Assembly (NCBI GenBank): GCA_013151365.1
Contig: JAADIK010000138.1
Span: 1 to 6,956 of the forward strand
Origin: Deltaproteobacteria bacterium
Lineage (GTDB): Bacteria; Desulfobacterota; Desulfobulbia; Desulfobulbales; Desulfobulbaceae
DNA length: 6,956 nucleotides
Direction of reading: 5' to 3'
In this document: positions 1-6,956 of the stretch, in pieces
How positions within the stretch are numbered: position 1 is the first letter of the stretch
Layout of the letters: each line of letters starts with the position of its first letter
The notes under the pieces: generated by a model
What the model was told of the DNA's origin: nothing
Database searches by the model: none
The model's input: the letters and a program-made list of their open reading frames with translations, nothing else
Made by a program: the position numbers and the translations under genes

Positions 1-84
1 GGGCTGGTGCGATCGGTTATGACCGTGGACCTCGTCTCCCACCCCGAATTTGACCGGCAGTTTATCCGGGCGATGCTCTTTTAA
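1..84 (+). CDS. C-terminal end of an unidentified upstream protein (partial)
   Basis: Reading from base 1 in frame 1 gives 27 codons without a stop, ending in TAA at 82-84. The residues include VDLVSHPEFDRQFIRAMLF, a plausible amphipathic protein end rather than low-complexity shadow translation. The start lies outside the window. The 'hydrophobic-x-x-HPEF...F..AM.F' ending vaguely recalls the C-termini of ASKHA-type (DUF4445) reductive activator proteins, but this comes from memory of a short motif and is not an assignment. The intrinsic terminator about 100 bases downstream fits the end of a transcription unit that includes this gene. The chief doubt is that 27 codons can stay open by chance in GC-rich DNA. 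Confidence 0.5.
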   Translation, partial: GLVRSVMTVDLVSHPEFDRQFIRAMLF

Positions 85-184
85 GGGCCTGCGCAAGCCC
101 GAAGGGACCGGCGGCATTTTTTCAACGAAGGTGGCGGTCATCGGTCGGCTCCGAATCGAAGAGAACTCCCTCGCTTGCAGATGG

Positions 185-223
185 AAAAAACGGGTTCCCA
201 TGGACCATGGGAACCCGTTTTTT
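185..223 (+). terminator. Strong intrinsic terminator, perfect inverted repeat
   Basis: Bases 185-203 and 205-223 are exact reverse complements, 19 on each side of a single central A (204). The core arms are CGGGTTCCCATGG and CCATGGGAACCCG, flanked by six A on the left and six T on the right. Allowing a minimal loop, the RNA would form a GC-rich stem of about 12 base pairs followed by a U6 tract. Because the A and T tracts are symmetrical it should work in both directions. It most likely ends the transcript of the gene finishing at 84, and it insulates the efflux operon promoter about 50 bases downstream. Confidence 0.92.
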
Positions 224-275
224 ATTGGGGGAGGATCGCGACGGTTTTAATTGCTCGGCGCCTGGAAAATTGCGC

Positions 276-304
276 TTGATATTTCTGATCATTTGCTCTA
301 TATT
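276..304 (+). promoter_or_regulatory. Sigma70-type promoter of the efflux operon
   Basis: The -35 candidate TTGATA (276-281) matches TTGACA at 5 of 6 positions. After a 17-base spacer comes TATATT (299-304), which matches TATAAT at 5 of 6. The spacing is ideal and the surrounding sequence is AT-rich compared with the GC-rich genes. Transcription would begin near 311, leaving a leader of roughly 108 bases before the regulator start at 419. No competing promoter is visible between the four genes, so this one probably drives the whole set. The call rests on consensus matching alone. Confidence 0.72.
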
Positions 305-320
305 TTTGAGCGATTGATCA
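286..320. promoter_or_regulatory. Candidate TetR-family operator over the promoter
   Basis: TGATCATTTGCTC (286-298) and GAGCGATTGATCA (308-320) form an inverted repeat matching at 11 of 13 positions, separated by 9 bases (299-307). The half-site is TGATCAwTyGCTC. The centre (303) lies within the -10 box and the left arm fills most of the promoter spacer, so a bound dimer, or pair of dimers, would block RNA polymerase. TetR-family repressors usually bind such dyads next to their own gene, and the next gene encodes one. Seen: the dyad and its position. Inferred: that this regulator binds it. Confidence 0.7.
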
Positions 321-356
321 AATCAGGGCCGCGTTGTGGCGATAATGCCCTGCGGA

Positions 357-373
357 GCGCCCGATAACGGCGC
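357..373 (+). other. Small hairpin in the operon leader
   Basis: GCGCC (357-361) and GGCGC (369-373) can pair around a 7-base loop (CGATAAC) in the 5' leader, about 45 bases before the regulator start. There is no T tract, so it is not an intrinsic terminator. It could be incidental in GC-rich DNA. A CGATAA motif occurs in the loop and again 22 bases earlier (340-345), which is weak support for anything functional. Confidence 0.2.
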
Positions 374-418
374 ATCTGCACAGTTCTAGAAAGCTCACGG
401 ATTCAGCAAGACATAACG

Positions 419-1054
419 ATGAACAAAACGCGTCAGAAACTCATCCTCGCAACCGAACGGCTGCTCCGCCGGGACGGCCTCGCCCGGGTGACCACCCGCA
501 AGATCGCCAGGGAAGCCGGTGTGGCCGAAGGGGCGCTTTACCATCATTTCGGCGACAAGGCCGAACTGCTGTACGCGGTGGTTCAGCAGAGTATGGGGGA
601 TTTTCGCGAAGTGCTGGAGATCCTCCCCCTGCAGGTAGGGCAGCGGACGGTGCGTGAAAACCTGGAGCATACATTGCAGGCGGCGTTCGATTTTCAGTTC
701 AAGGTCGTCCCGATTGTCTGCTCGCTGTATGCCGACCAGCCGTTGCTCGCTCGCACGCGGGAAATCCTGAATGAACGTGGGGTTGGCCCGCAATGTTCCG
801 TCGCCGCGCTTGCCGTTTACCTGCAGGCCGAGCAGCGGCTGGGCCGGGTGGTCGCGGACATCGAGCCGCAGTCCGCGGCCAGGTTGTTGCTCGCCAGCGG
901 CTTTCACGCGGCGATGTTTGACCATTTCCTGGCCCGGGAAGTAACTCCGGCCGCGGCCCGGCAACGGATTCAGGAAACGGTGCGGACGCTGCTGACCGGT
1001 CTTGAGCCGCGTATTGCGGTGGAAAATCCCTCTGTCCCCATGACCGGAAGCTAG
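419..1054 (+). CDS. TetR/AcrR-family transcriptional regulator, likely repressor of the efflux operon
   Basis: This 211-residue protein has the usual TetR size and design. The N-terminal helix-turn-helix spans about residues 8-52, with the family signature TTRKIAREAGVAEGALYHHFGDK at 25-47. The remainder (about 55-200) is a helical ligand-binding and dimerisation domain that is poorly conserved, so the inducer cannot be predicted. The start at 419 places the DNA-binding domain at the very N-terminus as expected; only a weak ribosome site precedes it (AGCAAG, 404-409). The gene is first in the operon and stops 4 bases before the outer-membrane gene, so regulator and pump are almost certainly cotranscribed. 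Together with the dyad over the promoter, this suggests negative autoregulation with the pump as target. The family assignment is secure; the target is inferred from context. Confidence 0.93.
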   Translation: MNKTRQKLILATERLLRRDGLARVTTRKIAREAGVAEGALYHHFGDKAELLYAVVQQSMGDFREVLEILPLQVGQRTVRENLEHTLQAAFDFQFKVVPIVCSLYADQPLLARTREILNERGVGPQCSVAALAVYLQAEQRLGRVVADIEPQSAARLLLASGFHAAMFDHFLAREVTPAAARQRIQETVRTLLTGLEPRIAVENPSVPMTGS

Positions 1055-1058
1055 AATT

Positions 1059-2552
1059 ATGAAATGGTTGTTTATGAGTGCCGCCATCGCCGGAATCACG
1101 GCGATGGCCTTGGCCGGCTGCACGGTCGGTCCTGATTTTCATGCCCCGGCCGTCCCGGCCGCCTCCACCTATACCGCCTCGCCGTTACCGGCGCAAACGG
1201 TCGCCGCGCCGACCGACGGTGGCGCCGCCCAGCGTTTCGCTTTTGCCCGGCAGCTCCCTTCCCGGTGGTGGCGGCTGTTCCGCTCGCCGGCACTCGATGC
1301 CCTGATCAAGCAGGGGTTGGCCCAGAGCCCCACCTTGTCCGCGGCCCGGGCGGCACTGCGCGAGACCCGGGAGAACTTCCGCGCCGCCGGCGGGGCGCTG
1401 CACTATCCGCGCCTTGATGCCAACCTCTCGGCGCAGCGTCAGCGCAGCTCCGGGGCGGCCTTCGGCGGCTCGAATATTGAATACAATCTCTACAACGCCT
1501 CGGTCGGAGTCTCCTACACCCTGGATCTGGCCGGCGGCACGCGGCGGCAGCTCGAGGGACTGCAGGCGCGGGTCGACTATCAGCGTTACCGGTTCGAGGG
1601 CGTTTACCTGGCGTTGACGGGCAACATCGTGACCACCGCGATCCGGGAAGCGGCGCTGCGGGAGCAGATTGCGGCGACGCGGAATATCCTGGCGGCGGAA
1701 CGAAAACAACTGGCGATGGTGAAGCGGCAATTCGAACTCGGTGCCGTGTCCAGGGCCTCGGTCCTGTCGCAGCAGTCGCAGCTGGCGACCACCGGCGCCA
1801 CCCTGCCTCCCCTGCAAAAACAGCTGGCCTTCACTCGCCACGCCCTCGCGGTCCTGGCCGGGCAGTTGCCGGGCGCCGGGCATCTGCCGGTATTCCGGCT
1901 GGATTCTCTGCACCTGCCCGAGGTCCTGCCGGTCACCCTGCCCTCGACCCTGGCCCGCCGGCGTCCCGATATCCGCGCCGCCGAAGCGTTGTTGCACCAG
2001 GCCGGGGCGGCGGTCGGCGTGGCAACGGCCAACCTCTATCCCCGGATAACCCTGAGCGGCAGCTTCGGCACCCAGGCTACCACCACCGGTGACCTGTTCA
2101 CCGGTGGAGGGGCGATCTGGAATATCGGGGCCGGCCTCCTGCAGCCGCTCTTCCACGGCGGCGAGCTAAGCGCCAAGCGCCGTGCCGCCGTGGCTGCCTA
2201 TGATCAGGCGGCGGCCCAATATCGACAGACGGTGCTCCAGGCGTTCAGGAATGTGGCCGACGTGCTGTGCGCCCTCGACAGTGATGCCCGGACTCTCCTG
2301 GCCCGGGCGGCCGCCGAAGCTGCGGCCCGGGCGAGTTTCGATCTGACCCGGCGGCAATTCCGGCTCGGCGCGGTGAACTACCTGGTGCTGCTGGTCGCCC
2401 AGCGGGATTGCCAACAGGCGCGCATCGGCCTGATCGCCGCCCGGGCGCAGCGCTATGCGGATACGGCGGCACTGTTCCAGGCCCTCGGCGGCGGCTGGTG
2501 GAACCGCTCCCCGGCCGCCGCAGGCCCTGCGGCTAAACAGAAAATGGATTGA
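1059..2552 (+). CDS. NodT-type outer-membrane efflux lipoprotein (OprM/TolC-like channel)
   Basis: The 497-residue protein is the outer-membrane exit duct of a tripartite pump. Residues 1-20 are a lipoprotein signal peptide with lipobox LAGC (cysteine 21, threonine at +2, compatible with outer-membrane sorting). CTVGPDF follows directly, the usual mature start of NodT/OprM proteins. Two outer-membrane-efflux repeats follow. The first contains WWRLF (70-74) and an RQFELGAV segment (223-230). The second contains RRPDIRAAE (301-309), GVATANLYPRITLSGSFG (320-337), LQPLFHGGEL (361-370), RQFRLGAV (432-439) and the family-typical end ALGGGWW (475-481). The repeated RQF.LGAV marks the internal duplication that builds the trimeric barrel and helical tunnel. 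The 1059 start gives a proper signal peptide and has GGAAG (1046-1050) upstream; the next ATG at 1074 would shorten the charged N-region. It lies 4 bases after the regulator gene and before the adaptor gene. Confidence 0.94.
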   Translation: MKWLFMSAAIAGITAMALAGCTVGPDFHAPAVPAASTYTASPLPAQTVAAPTDGGAAQRFAFARQLPSRWWRLFRSPALDALIKQGLAQSPTLSAARAALRETRENFRAAGGALHYPRLDANLSAQRQRSSGAAFGGSNIEYNLYNASVGVSYTLDLAGGTRRQLEGLQARVDYQRYRFEGVYLALTGNIVTTAIREAALREQIAATRNILAAERKQLAMVKRQFELGAVSRASVLSQQSQLATTGATLPPLQKQLAFTRHALAVLAGQLPGAGHLPVFRLDSLHLPEVLPVTLPSTLARRRPDIRAAEALLHQAGAAVGVATANLYPRITLSGSFGTQATTTGDLFTGGGAIWNIGAGLLQPLFHGGELSAKRRAAVAAYDQAAAQYRQTVLQAFRNVADVLCALDSDARTLLARAAAEAAARASFDLTRRQFRLGAVNYLVLLVAQRDCQQARIGLIAARAQRYADTAALFQALGGGWWNRSPAAAGPAAKQKMD

Positions 2553-2555
2553 TCC

Positions 2556-2578
2556 GCCGGCCACGGCTTATTTTTTTT
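2556..2578 (+). promoter_or_regulatory. Short GC hairpin plus T8 tract between channel and adaptor genes
   Basis: Right after the channel stop codon, GCCG (2556-2559) can pair with CGGC (2564-2567) around a 4-base loop, followed by TTA and eight T (2571-2578). This has the outline of an intrinsic terminator, but four base pairs is a very short stem, so at most partial termination is likely. The T-rich stretch also lies directly before the adaptor ribosome site (AAGAGG, 2583-2588), where U-rich RNA can aid ribosome loading. Either role is an inference. Confidence 0.3.
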
Positions 2579-2594
2579 CCTCAAGAGGTTTCGA

Positions 2595-3725
2595 ATGACC
2601 AAGCGTATGATAATTATGCTGATTCTCGTTGGCTTGCTGTTCGGCGGGATTTTCGGCTTTCTGGCGTTCAAGGCACACATGGTTAAAAAGTTCATGACGT
2701 CGCGGGGGATGCCGCCGCAGACCGTGTCGACGATCAAGGCGGCCAGCCAGGACTGGCAGCGGCGACTCGAAGCGGTCGGCTCGCTGCAGGCCGTACGCGG
2801 CGCCGATCTCGCCCCGGAAGTGAGTGGCCTGGTGGTGAAGATCAACTTCAAGTCCGGGCAGGAGGTGAAAGCCGGGGCGCTGCTGGTCGAACTGGACGCC
2901 AGTTCCGATCGGGCCAAGCTGCAAGCACTCAAGGCGACGGCGGAATTCGCCCGGAAGACCTATCGGCGCGACCGGCAGCAATTCCTTGGGCACGCTGTCA
3001 GCCAGGCGACCCTGGATGCCGACATGGCCAGGCTGGAGAGTTCCCGGGCCCAGGTCGCCGAGCAGCAGGCCTTGGTCGGCAAGAAGTTCATCCGGGCGCC
3101 TTTTGCCGGCCGGCTCGGCATCCGGGCGGTGGACCTCGGGCAATATCTCCACCCCGGCGCCAAGATCGTCACCCTGCAGGCCCTGGATCCGATCTTTGTC
3201 GACTTCTATCTGCCGCAGCGCACCATCAGCCAGGTTGCCCTCGGCCAGGCGGTGACGGTCAGGGTCGACGCCTTTGCGGGAAAAATCTTTGCCGGCAAGA
3301 TCTCGGCCATCAATCCGAAGGTCGATCCGGACACGCGTAACATCCGGGTCCGGGCCATGCTCCGTAACCCGGACCATCTGCTGGTGCCGGGAATGTTCGC
3401 GACCACGGACATCGAAGTCGGCCGGCCGCAATCCCTGGTCACGCTGCCGCAGACGGCGATTTCCTACAATCCGTACGGCAACATCGTTTACCTGGTCAAA
3501 CAGAAGGGCAGGGGCCGCGACGGCAGGCCCAGGCTCGTGGCCGAACAGAAATTCGTGACCACCGGGGCCACCCGGGGCGACCAGGTGGCCATCCTCAAGG
3601 GCGTGCAGCCGGGGAGTGTCGTCGTGACCTCGGGGCAGATCAAGTTGCACAACGGCACCCCGGTGCTCATCAACAACAGCATCGAACCGGCCAATGATGC
3701 CGCACCGACCCCCAGGGACGAGTAA
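2595..3725 (+). CDS. RND efflux periplasmic adaptor (membrane fusion protein)
   Basis: This 376-residue adaptor joins the inner-membrane pump to the outer-membrane channel. A short basic start is followed by one hydrophobic segment (about 5-26). There is no lipobox cysteine, so it is probably held by an uncleaved N-terminal anchor rather than lipid. Domains in order are: first half of the lipoyl domain (about 73-101, with SGLVVKINFKSGQEVKAG), an alpha-helical hairpin (about 102-165), second lipoyl half (about 166-196, with IRAPFAGRLGIR and GQYL.PG), beta-barrel (about 199-275, with DPIFVDFYLPQ and DTRNIRVRA), and the membrane-proximal domain (about 280-360, with LPQTAISYNPYG). These motifs resemble MexH/MdtA-type adaptors. 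The short hairpin suits a long outer-membrane partner. The start at 2595 has AAGAGG six bases upstream; ATG 2607 is possible but less well placed. It lies 42 bases after the channel gene and 13 bases before the permease gene. Confidence 0.94.
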   Translation: MTKRMIIMLILVGLLFGGIFGFLAFKAHMVKKFMTSRGMPPQTVSTIKAASQDWQRRLEAVGSLQAVRGADLAPEVSGLVVKINFKSGQEVKAGALLVELDASSDRAKLQALKATAEFARKTYRRDRQQFLGHAVSQATLDADMARLESSRAQVAEQQALVGKKFIRAPFAGRLGIRAVDLGQYLHPGAKIVTLQALDPIFVDFYLPQRTISQVALGQAVTVRVDAFAGKIFAGKISAINPKVDPDTRNIRVRAMLRNPDHLLVPGMFATTDIEVGRPQSLVTLPQTAISYNPYGNIVYLVKQKGRGRDGRPRLVAEQKFVTTGATRGDQVAILKGVQPGSVVVTSGQIKLHNGTPVLINNSIEPANDAAPTPRDE

Positions 3726-3738
3726 GCGGGAGACATTG

Positions 3739-6700
3739 ATGAAATTCACCGATATTTTTATCCGGCGGCCGGTGCTGGCGACGGTCCTGAGCCTGTTTAT
3801 CCTCGTGCTCGGTCTGCGTTCCATCGGCATGCTGCCGATCCTGCAGTTTCCGCGCACGGAGAATGCCGTGGTCACGGTGGCCACGGCCTACACCGGTGCC
3901 AACGCCAACCTGGTCGCCGGCTTCATCACCACGCCGTTGGAGAACTCCATCGCCCAGGCCAACGGTATCGATTACATGACCTCGACCAGTACCCAGGGAT
4001 TGAGCGTCATCTCCGTCAATTTGCGGCTCAATGCCGACACCGACAAGGCGCTGACCGAAATCAACACCAAGGTCAACGCCGTGCGCAACCAGCTGCCCCC
4101 CGAGTCCCAGCAGCCGGTGCTGAGCGTCAAGGTCGGGCGGACGATCGATGCCATGTATATCGGCTTCAACAGCAAAGTGCTCACCCTCGAACAAGATCAC
4201 CGATTACCTGATCCGCGTGGTGCAGCCGAAACTGCAGGCGATTCCCGGGGTGCAGACGGCGGAGATTATCGGCAAAAAGCTCTTCGCCATCCGCGCCTGG
4301 CTCAACCCGAAGAAGCTCGCGGGCTATAACCTGACTGCGGCCGATGTCTGGAACGCCCTCGCCAAAAACGACTATCTCTCCGCCGTGGGCAGAACCAAGG
4401 GCCAGATGGTCCAGGTGAACCTGACCGCCTCCACCAGTCTCCATTCCCTTGCGGACTTCCGCAACCTGATCATCAAGCAGCACAATGGCGTCGTTGTCCG
4501 CCTCAGGGACGTCGCCAACGTAACCCTGGGCGCGGCCAACTACGACTCGCAGGTGGCCTTTGACGGGCAGAGGGCGGTCTACATCGGCATCCAGGTGGCG
4601 CCGGCGGCCAACCTGCTCAATGTGATCAAGCAGGTCCGCAATGTTTTCCCGGGTATCCGAAAACAGTTTCCGGAAGGGCTCAACGGACAGATCATTTACG
4701 ATTCGACCAAGTTCGTCAGCAATTCGATCACCGAGGTGGAGTTCACCCTGGCCGAGGCGCTGCTGATCGTGACCCTGGTCGTCTTCGCCTTTCTGGGGTC
4801 CTTTCGCTCGGTGCTGATTCCGACCATCACCATCCCGCTGTCGCTGATCGGCGCCTTCACCATCATGATGGCGCTCAATTTTTCCATCAACCTGCTGACG
4901 CTTCTCGCCCTGGTTCTCGCCATCGGCCTGGTGGTCGATGATGCCATCATCATCGTCGAGAACGTCAACCGTCACCTCGAAGAAGGGGCCCAACCGCGGG
5001 CCGCCGCCATTGCCGCGGCCCGCGAACTGGCCAACCCGATCATCGTCATGACCGTGGTGCTGGTGGCCGTTTATATCCCGATCGGTTTCATGGGGGGGCT
5101 CACCGGCGAGCTCTTCACCGAATTCGCCTTCACCCTGGCCGCCGCGGTGACCATCTCGGGGATCGTCGCCCTGACCCTCTCGCCGATGATGTGCTCGCGG
5201 TTGCTCAAACCCTACGATTCTCAGCAAAAGGGCTGGCAGGCCAGGCTCGTGGTCTTTCTCGACCGCCGGTTCGAGGCCCTGCGCCAACGCTACCAGCGTC
5301 TGCTGCACCGGACGCTGAACTACTTCCCGGTGACGGTGGTCTTTGCGCTGATCGTGCTCGGCAGCATTTATTTTCTTTATGCCGGCGCGAAATCCGAGCT
5401 CGCCCCCCAGGAGGATCAGGGGGTCATCATCACCGCTTCCACCTCGGCTCCGAACGCTACCCTGCAACAGCGGCAGCTCTACTCCCGGGCCGTCTACCAG
5501 ACCTTTGCCAAGCATCCCGAAACCGATCACGTCTTCCAGCTCGACATGCCGGGCAGATCCATCGCCGGCATGGTGCTCAAGCCCTGGAGTGAGCGGACGA
5601 AAACCACCAACGACCTGCAGCCGGTCCTGCAGCGGGAACTGAGTCATATCGCCGGGGTGCGGGTTGTGGCGTTTCAGCCCCCGCCGCTGCCCGGCAGCCG
5701 GGGCCTGCCGATCCAGTTCGTCATCCAGACCACGGATCCCTTCAACCGGCTGAACCTGGTGGCGTCCAGGTTTTTGCGGCAGGCGCAGCGAAGCGGGATG
5801 TTTATGTTTCTCGACAGCAACCTCAAGTACGACCTGCCGCAGTCGAAGGTGGTCCTCGACCGCAATCTGACCGCCCAGCTCGGGCTGTCGATGCATGATG
5901 TCGGCGGCGCCCTGTCGGCGATGCTCGGCGGTGGTTATGTCAATTATTTCAGTCTCGACGGCCGCTCCTACAAGGTGATTCCGCAGGTCCAGCAGCGCTA
6001 CCGGCTCAATCCCGATCAGCTGAAAAATTACTACATCCGCAGCGCCGCCGGCAAATCGATTCCCCTCTCGACGATCGCCCATATCGAGACCTCGGTGGTG
6101 CCGGAATCGCTGAACCACTTCCAGCAACAGAACGCCGCGACCATCTCCGGGGTGGCCTTTCCTGGCGTCACCCAGGGCCAGGCCCTGAACTATCTCAAAC
6201 AGCTGGCGGCAAAGACGCTGCCCCAGGGATATTCGATCAATTACGCCGGCCAGTCGCGGCAGTTCATGCAGGAGTCGAGCGCCTTGCTCGTCACCTTCTT
6301 CTTCGCCATGATCATCGTCTTTCTCGCCCTGGCGGCCCAGTTCGAAAGTTTTCGCGATCCGGTCATCATTCTGGTTACCGTGCCGATGTCGATCTGCGGG
6401 GCGTTGATCTTCATCAGCCTCGGCGTCGGCGGCGCCAGCCTCAACATTTATACCGAGATCGGCCTGGTAACTCTCATCGGCCTGATCAGCAAGCACGGCA
6501 TCCTGATCGTCGAATTCGCCAACAACCTGCAGCGGCAGGGGCACAGCAAACGCGAAGCGATAGAGATGGCGGCGGTCATCCGGCTGCGGCCGATTCTGAT
6601 GACCACTGCGGCGATGGTTCTCGGCGTGTTGCCGCTGATCCTGGCCACCGGTGCCGGCGCCGTCAGCCGTTACAACCTGGGCCTGGTCATCGCCTCCGGC

Positions 6701-6826
6701 CTCTCCATCGGCACCCTGTTCACGCTCTTCGTGGTGCCGGCGATGTATATGCTGCTGGCGGCCAGGCATGCCGGGCGGGAGGTTGCCGGGATGCCGCCGG
6801 TGGAGTCCGGTCCTGCGTCCTCCTGA
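3739..6826 (+). pseudogene. RND (HAE1/AcrB-type) efflux permease gene, interrupted by a frameshift
   Basis: This is the proton-driven inner-membrane pump of the tripartite system. It starts at ATG 3739 (GGGAG at 3728-3732) with MKFTDIFIRRPVLATV, typical of MexW/MexI-like permeases. The first frame matches the family for 149 codons (to 4185), then gives 47 aberrant residues and stops at 4327-4329. The family sequence resumes at once in the next frame (NKITDYLIRVVQPKL, codons from 4190) and runs to TGA at 6824-6826. Removing one base restores 1028 residues, the normal length. In that restored numbering the proton-relay set is complete: D400 and D401 in GLVVDDAIIIVENV (TM4), K918 in ISKHGILIVEF (TM10), and R948 and T955 in RLRPILMT (TM11), matching AcrB D407, D408, K940, R971 and T978. 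TM1 is at about 9-30, TM2 begins near 336 and TM8 near 854. Substrate unknown. The intact remainder argues for a sequencing error or very recent loss. Confidence 0.9.
4183..4192 (+). other. Frameshift site in the permease gene (one extra base)
   Basis: Up to codon ACC (4183-4185) frame 1 encodes IGFNSKVLT; from AAC (4190-4192) frame 2 encodes NKITDYL. Family members have two residues between the 'VL' and the 'N.ITDYL' motif. Dropping one C from the CCC run at 4184-4186 gives exactly V-L-T-S-N-K. Dropping a base within 4187-4190 would also restore the frame with a different residue, so the precise base is not fixed. A downstream ATG in the second frame (4148) exists, but it would yield a pump without its first membrane helix and part of the porter domain. 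Confidence 0.88.
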
Positions 6827-6956
6827 GCCGGCATGACCGGCCGGGATGAAGACCGGGCAAAAAAGATCGTTTCCGGATGCTAATGCAGGCGATGCCCACA
6901 ACCAAAATCAACTTCCAGCGTATCTATTTCCAGGCTGTTAGGCTGTAGGATGTTAG
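6827..6956. other. Intergenic tail without a recognisable gene
   Basis: After the permease stop there is a short inverted repeat, GCCGG-catga-CCGGC (6827-6841), with no T tract, so it is not a convincing intrinsic terminator. An A6 run lies at 6859-6864. No open reading frame with family-like residues crosses the segment on either strand, and no tRNA-like fold was seen. The operon terminator may lie beyond the window. Confidence 0.5.
6933..6956. repeat. Degenerate short tandem repeat at window edge
   Basis: The last 24 bases divide into GGCTGTTA, GGCTGTA and GGATGTTAG, three variants of a 7-9 base unit. The repeat runs into the window end, so its full length and copy number are unknown. Three imperfect copies are suggestive only. 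Confidence 0.4.

Noticed and set aside
50..250. A 66-codon + strand open frame upstream of the regulator
   Set aside because: It reads straight through the perfect terminator palindrome, overlaps the upstream gene end and has no ribosome site or protein-like features.
341..346. GATAAT as a second -10 box
   Set aside because: No acceptable -35 element lies 16-18 bases upstream, whereas the promoter at 276-304 has both boxes at ideal spacing.
2568..3884. A 438-codon minus-strand open frame over the adaptor gene
   Set aside because: Same composition effect; it spans the gap between two clear + strand genes and shows no recognisable domain.
4183..4192. Programmed +1 frameshift making full-length permease
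   Set aside because: The site lacks the usual features (slippery codon beside a stop or rare codon, stimulatory Shine-Dalgarno at the proper spacing), and RND permeases are not known to use recoding; a one-base error or mutation is simpler.
6827..6841. Hairpin after the permease stop as the operon terminator
   Set aside because: The five-base-pair stem is not followed by a T tract on the + strand, and the A6 run further on would not serve either direction properly.
4181..6901. A 906-codon open frame on the minus strand opposite the permease gene
   Set aside because: It mirrors the permease codons in GC-rich DNA; its translation is rich in D, G, H, R and Q with no membrane segments or family motifs, and the + strand product is unmistakable.
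1..6956. CRISPR array, tRNA/rRNA gene, insertion sequence or phage-like genes
   Set aside because: No regularly spaced repeats, cloverleaf-like segments, transposase motifs or terminal inverted repeats were seen; the window is an ordinary efflux operon with flanks.

Overview
The window comes from a GC-rich Gram-negative bacterium. The evidence is a lipid-anchored outer-membrane channel protein, a periplasmic adaptor and an inner-membrane RND permease, which together form a trans-envelope efflux pump. Codon use is uniformly GC-rich through all four main genes. I cannot name the genus; a Desulfuromonas/Geobacter-like or other GC-rich proteobacterium would fit, but this is a guess from overall style.

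Layout. Positions 1-84 carry the last 27 codons of an unidentified upstream gene on the + strand. About 100 bases later comes a near-ideal intrinsic terminator (185-223), a perfect inverted repeat with 19-base arms. Positions 224-418 are a regulatory region with a strong sigma70-type promoter (TTGATA, 17 bases, TATATT at 276-304). An 11/13-matched inverted repeat (286-320) lies over it and is the obvious candidate operator for the TetR-type regulator encoded next. Four genes then follow on the + strand with short gaps: TetR-family repressor (419-1054), NodT-type outer-membrane efflux lipoprotein (1059-2552), membrane-fusion/periplasmic adaptor (2595-3725) and RND permease (3739-6826). The last 130 bases hold no recognisable gene and end in a short degenerate tandem repeat.

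How they work together. The permease should capture substrate and use proton flux, the adaptor should bridge the periplasm, and the NodT-type protein should form the outer-membrane exit duct. The repressor probably controls the whole operon, itself included, through the inverted repeat over the promoter, and is released by a ligand that may be a pump substrate. The substrate cannot be read from the sequence.

Main anomaly. The permease gene is split by a +1 frameshift near 4184-4192 (an extra base, most simply one C in a CCC run). As written, it encodes a 196-residue truncated product, while the rest of the permease continues in another frame with all the proton-relay residues intact. Either the sequence has a one-base error or the pump is recently inactivated. 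Apart from this the locus is a conventional RND efflux operon; I found no evidence of a new kind of system.
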